Assembly (NCBI GenBank): GCA_910587005.1
Contig: CAJULB010000002.1
Location: 340,594 to 404,593 of the forward strand
Origin: an uncultured Christensenellaceae bacterium
GTDB taxonomy: Bacteria; Bacillota; Clostridia; Christensenellales; Borkfalkiaceae
Length of the DNA stretch: 64,000 nucleotides
Direction: 5' to 3'
Notes under the pieces: generated by a model
What the model was told of the DNA's origin: nothing
Databases searched by the model: none
The model's input: the letters and a program-made list of their open reading frames with translations, nothing else
Translations under genes and position numbers: made by a program
Shown: piece by piece, positions 1 through 7,993 of the stretch
Numbering within the stretch: the stretch's first letter is position 1
How the letters are laid out: each line of letters begins with the position of its first letter

Positions 1-1
1 G

Positions 2-97
2 CAGGACGTTGATATATTAAGCGAACAGCCCGGACCGACGTGCGGTGACAGCGCGGACAGCAGTGAGGAAAATGAAGATGTTCCGACAAATGTTTGA
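2..97 (+). CDS. Possible C-terminal end of an upstream gene (partial)
   Basis: An open frame runs from the window edge to a TGA at 95-97 and gives about 31 residues, ending in an acidic, serine-rich tail (SADSSEENEDVPTNV). Such a tail would suit the end of a transporter or other cytoplasmic protein, but there is too little to assign a family. It overlaps the likely start of the following deacetylase gene by about 20 bases, so it may be chance. Low certainty. Confidence 0.25.
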   Translation, partial: QDVDILSEQPGPTCGDSADSSEENEDVPTNV

Positions 98-929
98 AGA
101 AAAGTATATGAGGTTTCCGCAAGGCAGGTGCAAGGCGGTTACTTTCAGCTACGACGACGGAGTAAAGGCTGACAAAAAGCTTGTTGAAATTTTGGATAAA
201 TACGGGCTGAAAGGCACGTTCAATTTAAATTCGTTGCTGTTCGACTGCGAAAACTGGCACGGCAGAATGAACGAGGAAGAAACGTACAACCTTTTTAAAG
301 ACAGCCCGCACGAGGTGGCTTTGCACGGCGCGCGCCATATATTTATGGACAAGGTGCCCTTGCCCGAAGCCATAAACGAGGCGGTGCAAAACCGCGTATA
401 CCTTGAAAATAAATTCGGTAAAATCGTAAACGGGATGGCTTACGCATACAACGGCTATACGGATGAAATTATTGCCGTTTTAAAGCAGTTGGGCGTCATA
501 TATGCCCGAACTACCGAGGACACGCATAGTTTTTCTGTTCCGAAAGAATGGTTAAAGCTTAACCCCACCTGCCACCATAACAGCCCGCAATTTAAGGAGC
601 TTGCCGATAAGTTTATAAGCGGTTCGCCGTTGAACGAGTTCAAGCACCGCGAGCCGTGGCTGTTCTTTATATGGGGGCATAGTTACGAGTTTGACGACAA
701 CGGCAACTGGAACGTGATAGAGGACTTTGCAAAGCGCATTTCCGCACAAAAGGATATATGGTTTGCCACTAACGGCGAGATTTGCGAATACGTTAACGCT
801 TATAATAATCTTGTGTTTTCGATAGACGGTGAAATGGTCAAAAACCCGTCATATATGGGGGTATATCTGGAAATCCGCGGTAAAGTTTACGAAATTCCCG
901 CAGGCAAAACGGTTAAATTCGACAAATAA
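78..929 (+). CDS. Polysaccharide deacetylase family protein
   Basis: Carbohydrate esterase-4-like protein of about 283 residues. The N-terminal stretch AVTFSYDDG carries the paired aspartates typical of the NodB-type metal site, followed by KYGLKGTFNLN, a common pattern in this family. LHGARH in the first half and IWGHSYEFD in the second half supply histidines as expected for the fold. There is no signal peptide, so it may act inside the cell, perhaps on acetylated oligosaccharides; that is inference. Starts at 72, 78 and 90 are all in frame. I prefer 78 because a GAGG at 65-68 then sits nine bases upstream. It lies upstream of kduD and is followed by a short hairpin, so it may be the last gene of an operon that begins outside the window. 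Confidence 0.75.
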   Translation: MFRQMFEEKYMRFPQGRCKAVTFSYDDGVKADKKLVEILDKYGLKGTFNLNSLLFDCENWHGRMNEEETYNLFKDSPHEVALHGARHIFMDKVPLPEAINEAVQNRVYLENKFGKIVNGMAYAYNGYTDEIIAVLKQLGVIYARTTEDTHSFSVPKEWLKLNPTCHHNSPQFKELADKFISGSPLNEFKHREPWLFFIWGHSYEFDDNGNWNVIEDFAKRISAQKDIWFATNGEICEYVNAYNNLVFSIDGEMVKNPSYMGVYLEIRGKVYEIPAGKTVKFDK

Positions 930-959
930 TTTCTTTTGAAACGTCAATAAAAAATTGAA

Positions 960-990
960 AACCCCGTTGCATTTTGCGCGGGGTTGTTGT
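960..990 (+). terminator. Probable terminator after the deacetylase gene
   Basis: AACCCCG at 960-966 pairs with CGGGGTT at 979-985, with a partly paired loop and a weak T-rich tail (TTGTTGT). It separates the deacetylase gene from kduD. Confidence 0.5.
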
Positions 991-1033
991 AATATATGCT
1001 TGCAAAAAATTTTTGTGATATAAGGGGAAAAAT

Positions 1034-1786
1034 ATGATTTTGGACAAATTCAGTTTAAAAGGCAAGGTTGCAATCGTCACGGGCAGCAACACGGGCTTAG
1101 GGCAAGGCATATGCCGCGCGTTCTCCGAGGCGGGGGCTTTAGTTGCGGGCGTTTCGCGCAGACCGAGCGCCGAAACTGCGGAAATGCTGGGCGCAAGCTT
1201 TCATAACATAATCGCCGATTTAAGCACGTGCGGGGTAATTGACGGTATTATTGAAGAAACGGTCAAAAAGTTCGGCAGGGTGGATATCCTCGTAAACAAT
1301 GCGGGGGTTATCAAGCGTCAGGACAGTATAGAGTTCTCCGAGGAGAACTGGGACAGCGTTCTGAATGTAAATTTAAAAACGGTGTTTTTCTTAACCCAAG
1401 CAGTTGCCAAACAATTTATAAAGCAGGGCGGGGGCGGAAAAATAATCAACATAGCCTCTATGCTTTCCTATCAGGGGGGCGTGAGGGTGCCCTCGTATAC
1501 GGCCTCTAAGTCGGCAATCCGCGGAATTACAATGACGCTTGCCAACGAGTGGGCAAAGTACGGAATCAACGTAAACGGCATTGCCCCCGGCTATATGGCT
1601 ACCAACAATACCGAGGCGTTAAGACAGGACGGGGAGCGCAGTTCGGATATTTTGGCGCGTATCCCAGCAGGCAGATGGGGCACGCCCGCAGATTTGGAGG
1701 GCGCGGCGGTCTTTCTTGCCTCGGAAGCTTCCGACTACGTCAACGGCTTTACGCTCGCGGTGGACGGCGGCTGGCTGGGCAGATAA
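1034..1786 (+). CDS. kduD: 2-dehydro-3-deoxy-D-gluconate 5-dehydrogenase (KduD, SDR family)
   Basis: Short-chain dehydrogenase of 250 residues, the usual length. It interconverts 2,5-diketo-3-deoxygluconate (DKII) and KDG with NAD(H), the step after KduI in breakdown of unsaturated uronates from pectin. The cofactor loop TGSNTGLG is at 16-23, NNAG at 88-91 and the catalytic YTASK at 155-159 (Tyr155, Lys159). A Shine-Dalgarno AAGGGG lies eight bases before the ATG. SDR paralogues such as gluconate 5-dehydrogenase look similar; the assignment to KduD rests on neighbouring kduI, kdgK and KDPG aldolase. It is separated from those genes by an XRE module and a strong terminator, so it is transcribed apart from them. 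Confidence 0.88.
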   Translation: MILDKFSLKGKVAIVTGSNTGLGQGICRAFSEAGALVAGVSRRPSAETAEMLGASFHNIIADLSTCGVIDGIIEETVKKFGRVDILVNNAGVIKRQDSIEFSEENWDSVLNVNLKTVFFLTQAVAKQFIKQGGGGKIINIASMLSYQGGVRVPSYTASKSAIRGITMTLANEWAKYGINVNGIAPGYMATNNTEALRQDGERSSDILARIPAGRWGTPADLEGAAVFLASEASDYVNGFTLAVDGGWLGR

Positions 1787-1812
1787 TTTTTTGAATATTG
1801 TGCGGAACAGAA

Positions 1813-1846
1813 CGGCGGGAGGGCGCAAAAACGCGCCCTCCCGCCG
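1813..1846. terminator. Strong convergent terminator
   Basis: A perfect 14-bp GC-rich stem (1813-1826 with 1833-1846) has a six-base A-rich loop. It sits between kduD on the plus strand and the XRE gene on the minus strand and probably ends both transcripts. The T-tail is weak on both sides. Confidence 0.7.
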
Positions 1847-1861
1847 TAAACGGTTATTGTT

Positions 1862-2074
1862 TTAATTATTTGTATCAAAAAATTCATTCGGGGTTATTTC
1901 CAGAATTTCGCAGATTTTTAAAATCTGGTCGTAGTTAAGTTCGAAAATTCCGTTTTCAAACCGACTGTATTGCTGTTGCGTCATAAAAAGCATTTCCGCA
2001 ATTTCACGCTGGGTTAATCCCTTGAATTTCCGCGCGTCTTTAATATTTTTTCCTATCTTTTCAGAAATTTTCAT
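1862..2074 (-). CDS. Small XRE-family regulator (module 1)
   Basis: A 70-residue protein made almost only of a Cro/C1-type helix-turn-helix. LTQREIAEMLFMTQQQYSRFENG at about residues 19-41 contains the HTH; the longest quotable core is REIAEMLFMTQQQYSRFE. There is no sensing domain, so it is probably a dimeric repressor controlled by its own level or by a partner. It is transcribed away from a 70-residue partner gene at 2165, across a 90-bp spacer holding face-to-face promoters. Two further modules with the same layout occur at 26184 and 61985. The target is unknown; autoregulation of the divergent pair is likely. Confidence 0.85.
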   Translation of the reverse strand: MKISEKIGKNIKDARKFKGLTQREIAEMLFMTQQQYSRFENGIFELNYDQILKICEILEITPNEFFDTNN

Positions 2075-2094
2075 AGTTAAAAGTTGCCATTTTG

Positions 2095-2136
2095 TGATGT
2101 AAAATTATAGACATACACCATAAAATGATGTATAAT
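2095..2136 (+). promoter_or_regulatory. Divergent promoter and operator of XRE module 1
   Basis: A plus-strand promoter has -35 TAGACA at 2108-2113, a 17-bp spacer and -10 TATAAT at 2131-2136. A near-palindrome ACACCA-TAAAA-TGATGT (2115-2131) fills the spacer, and an extra TGATGT half-site is at 2095-2100. A minus-strand TATAAT (2109-2104) for the XRE gene overlaps the plus -35 box, so one bound repressor could block both directions. Confidence 0.65.
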
Positions 2137-2164
2137 TTATCAAAACAATTTAAGGAGAACGGCT

Positions 2165-2377
2165 ATGGCAAAAGATAATAATCATATATTTTTGACTGAA
2201 ACGGAGAGTGCGGAAGGCGGTTTCAATTTTAAAATAGACGCAAGCGACTTATTGCTCGATTTAAAAGTGCTTATAAAGGAATATTATATTGCGACGTTTT
2301 CGGACGAAGGCAAATCGCTTGTGATAAGCTTCAATAACGGTCAGAAATTTAAGATTAATCTTGAAGAAATCAAATAA
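2165..2377 (+). CDS. Small protein paired with XRE regulator (module 1)
   Basis: A 70-residue acidic protein that I do not recognise. It has no signal peptide, membrane segment or cysteines. The C-terminal half (SLVISFNNGQKFKINLEEIK) looks like beta strands, and it resembles short proteins that bind or read out small ligands, but that is speculation. An excellent Shine-Dalgarno AAGGAG (2152-2157) precedes the ATG by seven bases. It is divergent from the XRE gene at 2074 and is followed by an imperfect stem-loop. It does not share clear sequence with the partners of the other two modules, although the layout is the same. Confidence 0.7.
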   Translation: MAKDNNHIFLTETESAEGGFNFKIDASDLLLDLKVLIKEYYIATFSDEGKSLVISFNNGQKFKINLEEIK

Positions 2378-2385
2378 AATTTTTT

Positions 2386-2424
2386 AAAGGCGGTAGGCGC
2401 TTAAAAATCGCCGACTGCCTACTT
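2386..2424 (+). terminator. Imperfect stem-loop after the module 1 partner gene
   Basis: AAAG...GTAGGCG and CGCC...GCCTACTTT face each other around an A-rich loop, with an internal mismatch. It is likely a modest terminator, separating the module from the aldolase promoter downstream. Confidence 0.4.
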
Positions 2425-2474
2425 TAATCATTTTCAAATGTCCGAAAAATACATAAATATATCCGTTTTGTACA

Positions 2475-2503
2475 TAGACTGTACGTGCGCGCACGTCTAT
2501 AAT
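2475..2503 (+). promoter_or_regulatory. Promoter of the uronate operon with a palindromic operator
   Basis: The -35 box is TAGACT (2475-2480) and the -10 box TATAAT (2498-2503), with a 17-bp spacer. The spacer contains a perfect 14-bp palindrome ACGTGCGCGCACGT at 2483-2496. This position suits a repressor that blocks RNA polymerase, so the operon at 2595-12570 is probably repressed and released by a uronate intermediate. The regulator is not identified in this window. Confidence 0.7.
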
Positions 2504-2594
2504 AAAGTAGTGTGAAAATGCGCCAAATTCTGGAAATTGTTTTCAGTTTTCCGTGCTGAACAATCGGCGCGTTTCAACTTTTAAGGAGTGAAAA

Positions 2595-3584
2595 ATGGCA
2601 TTAACAGTAAAGGACAAAATCAATTCGCTTGTGGACGAGCTGGAAAACGTTGGCATTGTTCCCGTAATCAAGCTTGACAACGTTGACGATGCGGAAAAGC
2701 TTGCAAAAGCTCTGCGCGACGGCGGTATCAACTGCGCGGAAGTCACTTTCCGTGCAAAGGGCGCGGACGAGGTTATCAGAAGAATGACCAAGGCTTACCC
2801 CGATATGCTTGTCGGCGCGGGCACGGTCCTCACATGCGAGCAGGTAGACGCGGCTATAAAGGCTGGCGCGAAGTTCTGCGTGGCGCCGGGACTTAACTCT
2901 AAAGTCGTAAAGCATTGCCTTGAAAAGGGCGTGCCGTTTGCGCCGGGGCTGTCCTCCGCAAGCGAAATAGAGCAGGCGCTTGAATTAGGGCTTGATTTTG
3001 CAAAGTTTTTCCCTGCGGAGCAGGCGGGCGGGCTTGCGTACATTAAAGCGGTTTGCGGGCCTTACACGACAATGCGGTTTATGCCCACGGGCGGAGTGAC
3101 CGCGGACAACCTCAACACCTACCTTGCCTATAAAAAAATAGTCTGCTGCGGCGGCAGCTGGATAGTTCCTCCCGCGCTTTTGGCAGTCGGCGACTGGGCG
3201 GGCATAACCAAACTCTGTCGAGAGGCAATCGATAAAATGCTCGGGTTCGAGATGGTTCACGTCGGGCTTAACTGCGCCAACCCCGAGGAGGCGGAAGCCG
3301 TTGCGGACGAGTTTGAAAACGCGTTCGGCTTTGCAAAAAAAGTGGGCAACAGCTCGGTTTTCGCGGCATCGTATATGGAAATGATGAAAAAGCCTTTCCG
3401 CGGTAAAATGGGGCATATTGCCATAGCAACCAACTCGGTCAAGCGCGCCGCTTATCAGCTTAAACTGCGCGGATACGAGGTTGACGAAGCTTCGGTTAAA
3501 TACAACGCGGAAGGCGTTATGAACGTTGCGTATTTAAAGCATGAGTTCGGCGGGTTTGCCGTGCATCTTGTTTTAAAGAAGTAA
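2595..3584 (+). CDS. KDPG aldolase fused to a C-terminal glyoxalase-like (VOC) domain
   Basis: 329-residue two-domain protein. Residues 1-210 are a class I KDPG/KHG aldolase (Eda) that cleaves 2-keto-3-deoxy-6-phosphogluconate to pyruvate and glyceraldehyde 3-phosphate. Glu49 (INCAEVTFR), GAGTV and the Schiff-base lysine Lys137 in FAKFFPAEQAGG are present. Residues 217-329 (from FEMVHVGLNC) look like one VOC/glyoxalase-type half barrel, with GHIAIATNSV typical of that fold. Eda alone is about 210 residues, so the tail is extra; its role is unknown. The Shine-Dalgarno AAGGAG is seven bases upstream. It is the first gene after the palindrome-bearing promoter and is followed by kdgK, matching consecutive pathway steps. 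Confidence 0.87.
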   Translation: MALTVKDKINSLVDELENVGIVPVIKLDNVDDAEKLAKALRDGGINCAEVTFRAKGADEVIRRMTKAYPDMLVGAGTVLTCEQVDAAIKAGAKFCVAPGLNSKVVKHCLEKGVPFAPGLSSASEIEQALELGLDFAKFFPAEQAGGLAYIKAVCGPYTTMRFMPTGGVTADNLNTYLAYKKIVCCGGSWIVPPALLAVGDWAGITKLCREAIDKMLGFEMVHVGLNCANPEEAEAVADEFENAFGFAKKVGNSSVFAASYMEMMKKPFRGKMGHIAIATNSVKRAAYQLKLRGYEVDEASVKYNAEGVMNVAYLKHEFGGFAVHLVLKK

Positions 3585-3588
3585 AAGC

Positions 3589-3623
3589 ACAAACGCAAAT
3601 AAACTTCGCAATACTGCGTTTGT
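3589..3623 (+). repeat. Post-stop structured element, short form (family A)
   Basis: A perfect 9-bp terminal inverted repeat (ACAAACGCA at 3589-3597, TGCGTTTGT at 3615-3623) encloses the family core TTCGCAATAC. It lacks the inner hairpin of full copies. It lies four bases after the aldolase stop codon. Confidence 0.6.
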
Positions 3624-3727
3624 TTAAAACCGATTGCCCACGCAATATAGGGCAAATAACAACGTTTCAGCAATAAAATCAACATAAAAAAACAATTAAA
3701 TCTTTTATATATTTAAGGAGAAAAATT

Positions 3728-4756
3728 ATGAAAATAGTAACCATGGGCGAAATTATGCTTCGTCTTTCCACCCCCAACAATGAAAAGTTCATTCAGGCAG
3801 ACGAGTTCGACATCAACTACGGCGGAGGCGAGGCCAACGTAGCCGTTTCCTGCGCGAACTACGGTCACAAAGCCGAATTTGTAACCGCCGTGCCCGATAA
3901 CGAGCTTGGCGAGTGCGCTATTGCGGCTTTAAGAAAATACGGCGTTCAGACCGACCACATTGCTAAGTGCGGCGAAAGACTCGGTATTTACTATCTTGAA
4001 ACGGGCGCGTCTATGCGTCCTTCAAAGGTTGTTTACGACAGAGCCCATTCTTCCATAACCACCGCAACCAAAAAGGACTTCGATTTCGACGCTATTTTCG
4101 AGGGCGCGGACTGGTTCCACTTTACAGGAATTACCCCCGCAGTATCAGACAGCGCGGCGGTTTTAACCGAAGAAGCGCTTAAAGCGGCTAAAAAGCACGG
4201 CGTAACCGTTTCCGTTGACCTTAATTTCCGCAAAAAGCTTTGGTCGAGTGAAAAGGCTAAGTCGGTTATGACTAAGCTTATGAAGTACGTAGATATATGT
4301 ATCGGAAACGAGGAGGACGCAGACCTTGTGCTCGGCTACAAGCCCGGTAAAACGGACGTAACTCAGGGCGATTTGGAGCTTGCGGGCTACAAGGATATTT
4401 TCGAAAGAATGTGCAAGGACCTGGGCTTTAAATATGCTATATCCTCGTTGCGTGTAAGCCATTCCGCATCGGATAACGGCTGGTCGGCTTGCATTTATAA
4501 GGCTGAAACGAAGGAATTCTATCATTCCAAAACTTACAGAATTTCCCCTATCGTTGACCGCGTAGGCGGAGGCGACAGCTTTGCAGGCGGCGTTATCACC
4601 GGCTTTTTGGACGGAAAAGATTTCAAGTCCGCTTTGGAATTCGGCGTTGCGGCTTCGGCTTTGAAGCACACAATCCCCGGCGACTTCAACCTTGTTTCGC
4701 GCAAGGAAGTTGAAGCTTTGGCGGGCGGCGACGGCTCTGGCAGAGTACAGAGATAA
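3728..4756 (+). CDS. kdgK: 2-keto-3-deoxygluconate kinase (PfkB family)
   Basis: Ribokinase-family sugar kinase of 342 residues that phosphorylates KDG to KDPG with ATP, feeding the aldolase just upstream. The N-terminal substrate region GGGEANVAVSCANYG and the C-terminal signature VGGGDSFAGG are seen; Asp283 in the latter is the expected catalytic base. The Shine-Dalgarno AAGGAG is close to the ATG. The final residues (GGDGSGRVQR) are a polar tail. The stop codon abuts the next ATG, implying translational coupling. Other PfkB sugars cannot be excluded from sequence alone, but the setting makes KDG by far the best substrate. Confidence 0.88.
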   Translation: MKIVTMGEIMLRLSTPNNEKFIQADEFDINYGGGEANVAVSCANYGHKAEFVTAVPDNELGECAIAALRKYGVQTDHIAKCGERLGIYYLETGASMRPSKVVYDRAHSSITTATKKDFDFDAIFEGADWFHFTGITPAVSDSAAVLTEEALKAAKKHGVTVSVDLNFRKKLWSSEKAKSVMTKLMKYVDICIGNEEDADLVLGYKPGKTDVTQGDLELAGYKDIFERMCKDLGFKYAISSLRVSHSASDNGWSACIYKAETKEFYHSKTYRISPIVDRVGGGDSFAGGVITGFLDGKDFKSALEFGVAASALKHTIPGDFNLVSRKEVEALAGGDGSGRVQR

Positions 4757-5596
4757 ATGCAAATTGCATTCCGTACCCACGACCTCGGGGTAAAAGGTCT
4801 TGAAAACGCAATAGAAAAAGCGCGTAACTGCGGCATATCCGCGGTGCAATTAGTCGCCTATAAGTTTATGGACGAAATAAAATACGCGCCCGGACAGCTT
4901 AACGCGCAAAACACAGCCGCAATAGGCACGGCGCTGAAAAACGCAAAAATCGGCGTTCCGCTTATCGGCGCATATTTCAACCCCGTTCATTCCGATAAGG
5001 AAAAGGTTGCAAGATGCAAAGCCGTTTTTAAGGAATATTTACAGTACTGTAAAAACCTCGGCTGCGGTATAGTCGGTTCGGAAACGGGCAGCTTCAACGA
5101 CGATAAGTGGACTTATAACCCGCTTAACCGCACGGAGGAGGCTTTGCAAACCGTTATAGAAACGTTCGGCGAGCTTGCCGGATATGCAAAGCAGTACGGC
5201 GCGTTCGTCGGAATGGAGGGCGCGGCGGGGCACGTCTGCTGGAACGTTGCAACGCTTAAACGCGCAGTTGACGCAATCAACACCGACAATATCAGAATTA
5301 TTTTTGACATATACAACTATCTGGACGCTTCCAACTATCAAAGCTATCTTGAAATTCTTGACGAGGGGCTTAAAACTTTCGCGGGCAAAATCGTTGTTTT
5401 TCATATCAAGGACTGCGTATTTGAGGACGGAAAGCTGAAACAGGTTGCGCCGGGTAAGGGTATGTTCGACTTCGATAAAATTCTCGGAAAAATCAAGGCT
5501 TACGATAAAAACGCGGTGTTGGTGCTGGAAGGTACCGCGGGCGAGAATATTGTGCCTTGTATTCAGTTTATTAATAAAAAGTGGAACGAAGTTTAA
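4757..5596 (+). CDS. Sugar phosphate isomerase/epimerase family protein (TIM barrel)
   Basis: A 279-residue xylose-isomerase-like TIM barrel protein. GSETGSF, GMEGAAGH, IIFDIYNYLD and VVFHIKDC place the acidic and histidine residues that bind a divalent metal in this family. The start follows the kdgK stop without any gap and has no clear Shine-Dalgarno of its own, so it is probably translated by coupling. The substrate is unknown. Its place between kdgK and kduI suggests an isomerase or epimerase for an uncommon uronate or sugar entering the same route. Confidence 0.8.
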   Translation: MQIAFRTHDLGVKGLENAIEKARNCGISAVQLVAYKFMDEIKYAPGQLNAQNTAAIGTALKNAKIGVPLIGAYFNPVHSDKEKVARCKAVFKEYLQYCKNLGCGIVGSETGSFNDDKWTYNPLNRTEEALQTVIETFGELAGYAKQYGAFVGMEGAAGHVCWNVATLKRAVDAINTDNIRIIFDIYNYLDASNYQSYLEILDEGLKTFAGKIVVFHIKDCVFEDGKLKQVAPGKGMFDFDKILGKIKAYDKNAVLVLEGTAGENIVPCIQFINKKWNEV

Positions 5597-5812
5597 AAAC
5601 GTTTAATATTTAAAATAATTAGCGGCGCGCGCAAAAATCACACTTTTTGTAAGCGCACCCGATTTGCGCATACTTGCGCCTCGGCGGTGTGAATGCCCGC
5701 AATTATATATTTTGTTTGCCCCAAAGATTGCGGGCAGAGCGGCAGAGCCGCTGAAAATCGTAAAAATCGCAGGCGCAATATAGCCGAGATTTTTACGAAA
5801 AGGAGATTTTTT
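5597..5812 (+). promoter_or_regulatory. Structured leader before kduI
   Basis: This 216-base gap holds four hairpins in a row: GCAAAAA-type at 5631-5651, GCCCGCAAT/ATTGCGGGC at 5695-5703 and 5727-5735, AGCGGC-AGA-GCCGCT at 5738-5752, and an 11-bp TCGTAAAAATC/GATTTTTACGA at 5758-5768 and 5788-5798. The last ends three bases before the AGGAG of kduI, so it could influence translation. Bases 5627-5654 recur inverted at 35695-35722. No gene is seen here. Confidence 0.5.
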
Positions 5813-6682
5813 ATGAAATTCGATATTCGTTATTCAAATCACCCCGACGATTCAAAGCGTTACGATACGCAGGAGCTTCGGGAAAAATATTTAATTGAAA
5901 AGCTTTTCGAGGAGGACGAAATTCTCCTCACCTATTCCCATCAGGACAGAATTATCGCGGGCGGCGCAATGCCCGTCAAAAAAACGCTGTCCCTCGGCAC
6001 TTTTAAGGAGCTTGCCACCGCGTACTTCCTTGAACGCCGCGAAATGGGCGTTATAAATATAGGCGGCGCGGGAATAATCACGCTTGACGGTAAAAAATAC
6101 GATATAGGACATAAAGAGGGCATTTATATCGGAATGGGCACAAAGCAGGTAGAGTTTGCTTCCAAAGACGGTAAAACCCCCGCTAAATTCTATATAAACT
6201 CCTGCCCCGCGCATAAAACTTACCCTACGGTCAAAATTATCAAACCAGTAGAGGGCAAGCCCGCTCCCGCGGACGCAAAATACTGCGTGCAAAGGCATCT
6301 CGGCTCGCTCGAAGGCATTAACAAGCGCACTATTAACCAGTTTATTATCGGCGACGTTTGTGAAAGCTGTCAGCTTGCAATGGGCATGACCGAGCTTGCG
6401 GAAGGCAGTGCATGGAACACTCTGCCCAGCCACACGCACGAAAGAAGAATGGAAGTATATATGTACTTCGAGCTTCCCGAAACCGAGGCGGTTATACACC
6501 TTATGGGCACCCCGCAGGAAACGCGCCATATCATTATGCATAACGAGCAAGCGGTTATTTCGCCCAGCTGGTCTATCCACAGCGGTGTAGGCACGCACAA
6601 CTACACGTTTATATGGGGTATGTGCGGAGAGAACCAGACTTACGACGATATGGATAATATTTTGACCAAAGATTTACGTTAA
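5813..6682 (+). CDS. kduI: 5-dehydro-4-deoxy-D-glucuronate isomerase (KduI)
   Basis: Cupin-fold isomerase of 289 residues (about 278 in E. coli) that converts 4-deoxy-5-ketouronate (DKI), released from unsaturated oligogalacturonides, to DKII for KduD. The metal site His207-x-His209, Glu214 (HTHERRMEV) and His256 (WSIHSGVG) matches the family pattern. The open frame extends 40 codons further up, but that extension is cysteine- and arginine-rich and crosses the hairpins. AGGAG at 5801-5805 fixes the start at 5813. The MKFDIRYSNHPDD beginning is typical of KduI. Confidence 0.93.
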   Translation: MKFDIRYSNHPDDSKRYDTQELREKYLIEKLFEEDEILLTYSHQDRIIAGGAMPVKKTLSLGTFKELATAYFLERREMGVINIGGAGIITLDGKKYDIGHKEGIYIGMGTKQVEFASKDGKTPAKFYINSCPAHKTYPTVKIIKPVEGKPAPADAKYCVQRHLGSLEGINKRTINQFIIGDVCESCQLAMGMTELAEGSAWNTLPSHTHERRMEVYMYFELPETEAVIHLMGTPQETRHIIMHNEQAVISPSWSIHSGVGTHNYTFIWGMCGENQTYDDMDNILTKDLR

Positions 6683-6800
6683 AACGCATATAAACTTCGC
6701 AATACTGTGTCGCGCTCCGCTTTTTTTGCTCGTGTACGTCATTGTACACGTCGCTTCAAAAATGCTTGCGCTCCTTGTCTTGCTTGTTTCTCTGCGTTTT
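6681..6800 (+). repeat. Post-stop structured element, full copy (family A)
   Basis: The outer helix AAAACGCA (6681-6688) pairs with TGCGTTTT (6793-6800), and its first bases are the last two of the kduI stop codon. An inner hairpin CGTGTAC (6731-6737) pairs with GTACACG (6744-6750) around GTCATT. Between them lie CGCAATACTGTGTCGCG and GCGCTCCTTGTCTTGC, which can pair in part. Confidence 0.75.
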
Positions 6801-6864
6801 TGACGGATTTATAAAACCTAAATCAAAAAAATTTAAAAATCTATATGAAAAGAGGAAAAATAAA

Positions 6865-7974
6865 ATGGCAAAACTCCTATTCAAAGACGTAAATAAAGTG
6901 TATCCCAACGGATACCACGCCGTACACGATTTTAATATGGAAATCGGCGACGGAGAGTTTATCTGCCTTGTAGGCGACTCCGGCTGCGGAAAGTCTACAA
7001 CCCTGCGTATGATTGCGGGGCTTGAAGATATTACCTCGGGCGAGTTTTATATCGACGGAAAGCTGGCAAACCAGATGTCCTCGCGCGACAGAGGTATTGC
7101 AATGGTTTTCCAGTCCTACGCGCTTTATCCGCACCTTACGGTTTACGAAAACCTTGCGTTCGGTCTTACGCTTGAAGGTATCGACGCGGACGTAATAGAG
7201 GAAAAAGTTCAGGCGACCGCAAAAATTTTAGGCTTGACGGACTATCTTGAAAGATTTCCCCGCGCGCTCTCGGGCGGTCAGTGTCAGCGTGTAGCGGTAG
7301 GCCGTGCGCTTATAAGAAAGGTTAATATCTTCCTTATGGACGAACCGCTGTCCAACCTCGACGCAAAACAGCGCGTTACAATGCGTTCGGAAATAAAGCA
7401 AATTCACCGCTCGGTCGGCGCTACGACTATCTACGTCACCCACGACCAGACGGAAGCTATGACCATGTCCGACAGAATAGTCGTTATGAAGTCGGGCGGG
7501 TACGTTCAGCAGATAGGCACCCCGTTCGAGCTGTATTTCTATCCGAAGAACCTTTTCGTTGCCGGCTTTATAGGCGAACCGCCCATGAACTTTATCCGCG
7601 GCACGGTTGAAAACGGTCGTTTGAAGGCAAGCAGGCTGGAAATCGACCTTGCGCCCATAGTTAAGGACGTTACCGCGCTCGAAGGCAAAAAAGCGGTGTT
7701 TGCGTTCAGACCCGAAGCAATCAAGCTTAACTCAACCGAAAAATGCTATAAATTATCTTCCAAAGTGGAGCTTACCGAGCTTTTGGGCGATACCACCAAC
7801 GTATACGCAACCATAGGCGAGGAGGAAGACCGCGTTAACATAATCTTAAAGGTTAACCCTCACCACACCCCCGAAATGGGCGCGAAGTTCGACTTTGTAG
7901 TTCCCTATACTTCGTCGTATGTGTTCGATGCGGAAACCGGGCTTGTTGTTGAAACCGACATTGTAAGACACTGA
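6865..7974 (+). CDS. Carbohydrate ABC transporter ATP-binding protein (MsmK/UgpC type)
   Basis: A 369-residue ATPase of the CUT1 sugar importer class. Walker A GDSGCGKSTT is at 37-46, signature LSGGQ at 135-139, Walker B FLMDEP ends at about 161, and the switch histidine lies in YVTHDQTEA. The C-terminal 120 residues form the TOBE-type regulatory domain. The signature is followed by Cys (LSGGQCQR), where Arg or Gln is usual. The start at 6865 has AGAGG upstream; a longer open frame lies inside the repeat element and is rejected. No permease is adjacent. It could serve the LplB/LplC-type permeases at 14702, alongside the second ATPase at 20916. Confidence 0.88.
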   Translation: MAKLLFKDVNKVYPNGYHAVHDFNMEIGDGEFICLVGDSGCGKSTTLRMIAGLEDITSGEFYIDGKLANQMSSRDRGIAMVFQSYALYPHLTVYENLAFGLTLEGIDADVIEEKVQATAKILGLTDYLERFPRALSGGQCQRVAVGRALIRKVNIFLMDEPLSNLDAKQRVTMRSEIKQIHRSVGATTIYVTHDQTEAMTMSDRIVVMKSGGYVQQIGTPFELYFYPKNLFVAGFIGEPPMNFIRGTVENGRLKASRLEIDLAPIVKDVTALEGKKAVFAFRPEAIKLNSTEKCYKLSSKVELTELLGDTTNVYATIGEEEDRVNIILKVNPHHTPEMGAKFDFVVPYTSSYVFDAETGLVVETDIVRH

Positions 7975-7993
7975 TAAGGAGCGCAAACAGGAT

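Noticed and set aside
5693..5812. 40-codon N-terminal extension of kduI
   Set aside because: It crosses three hairpins and is unlike KduI; AGGAG lies right before 5813.
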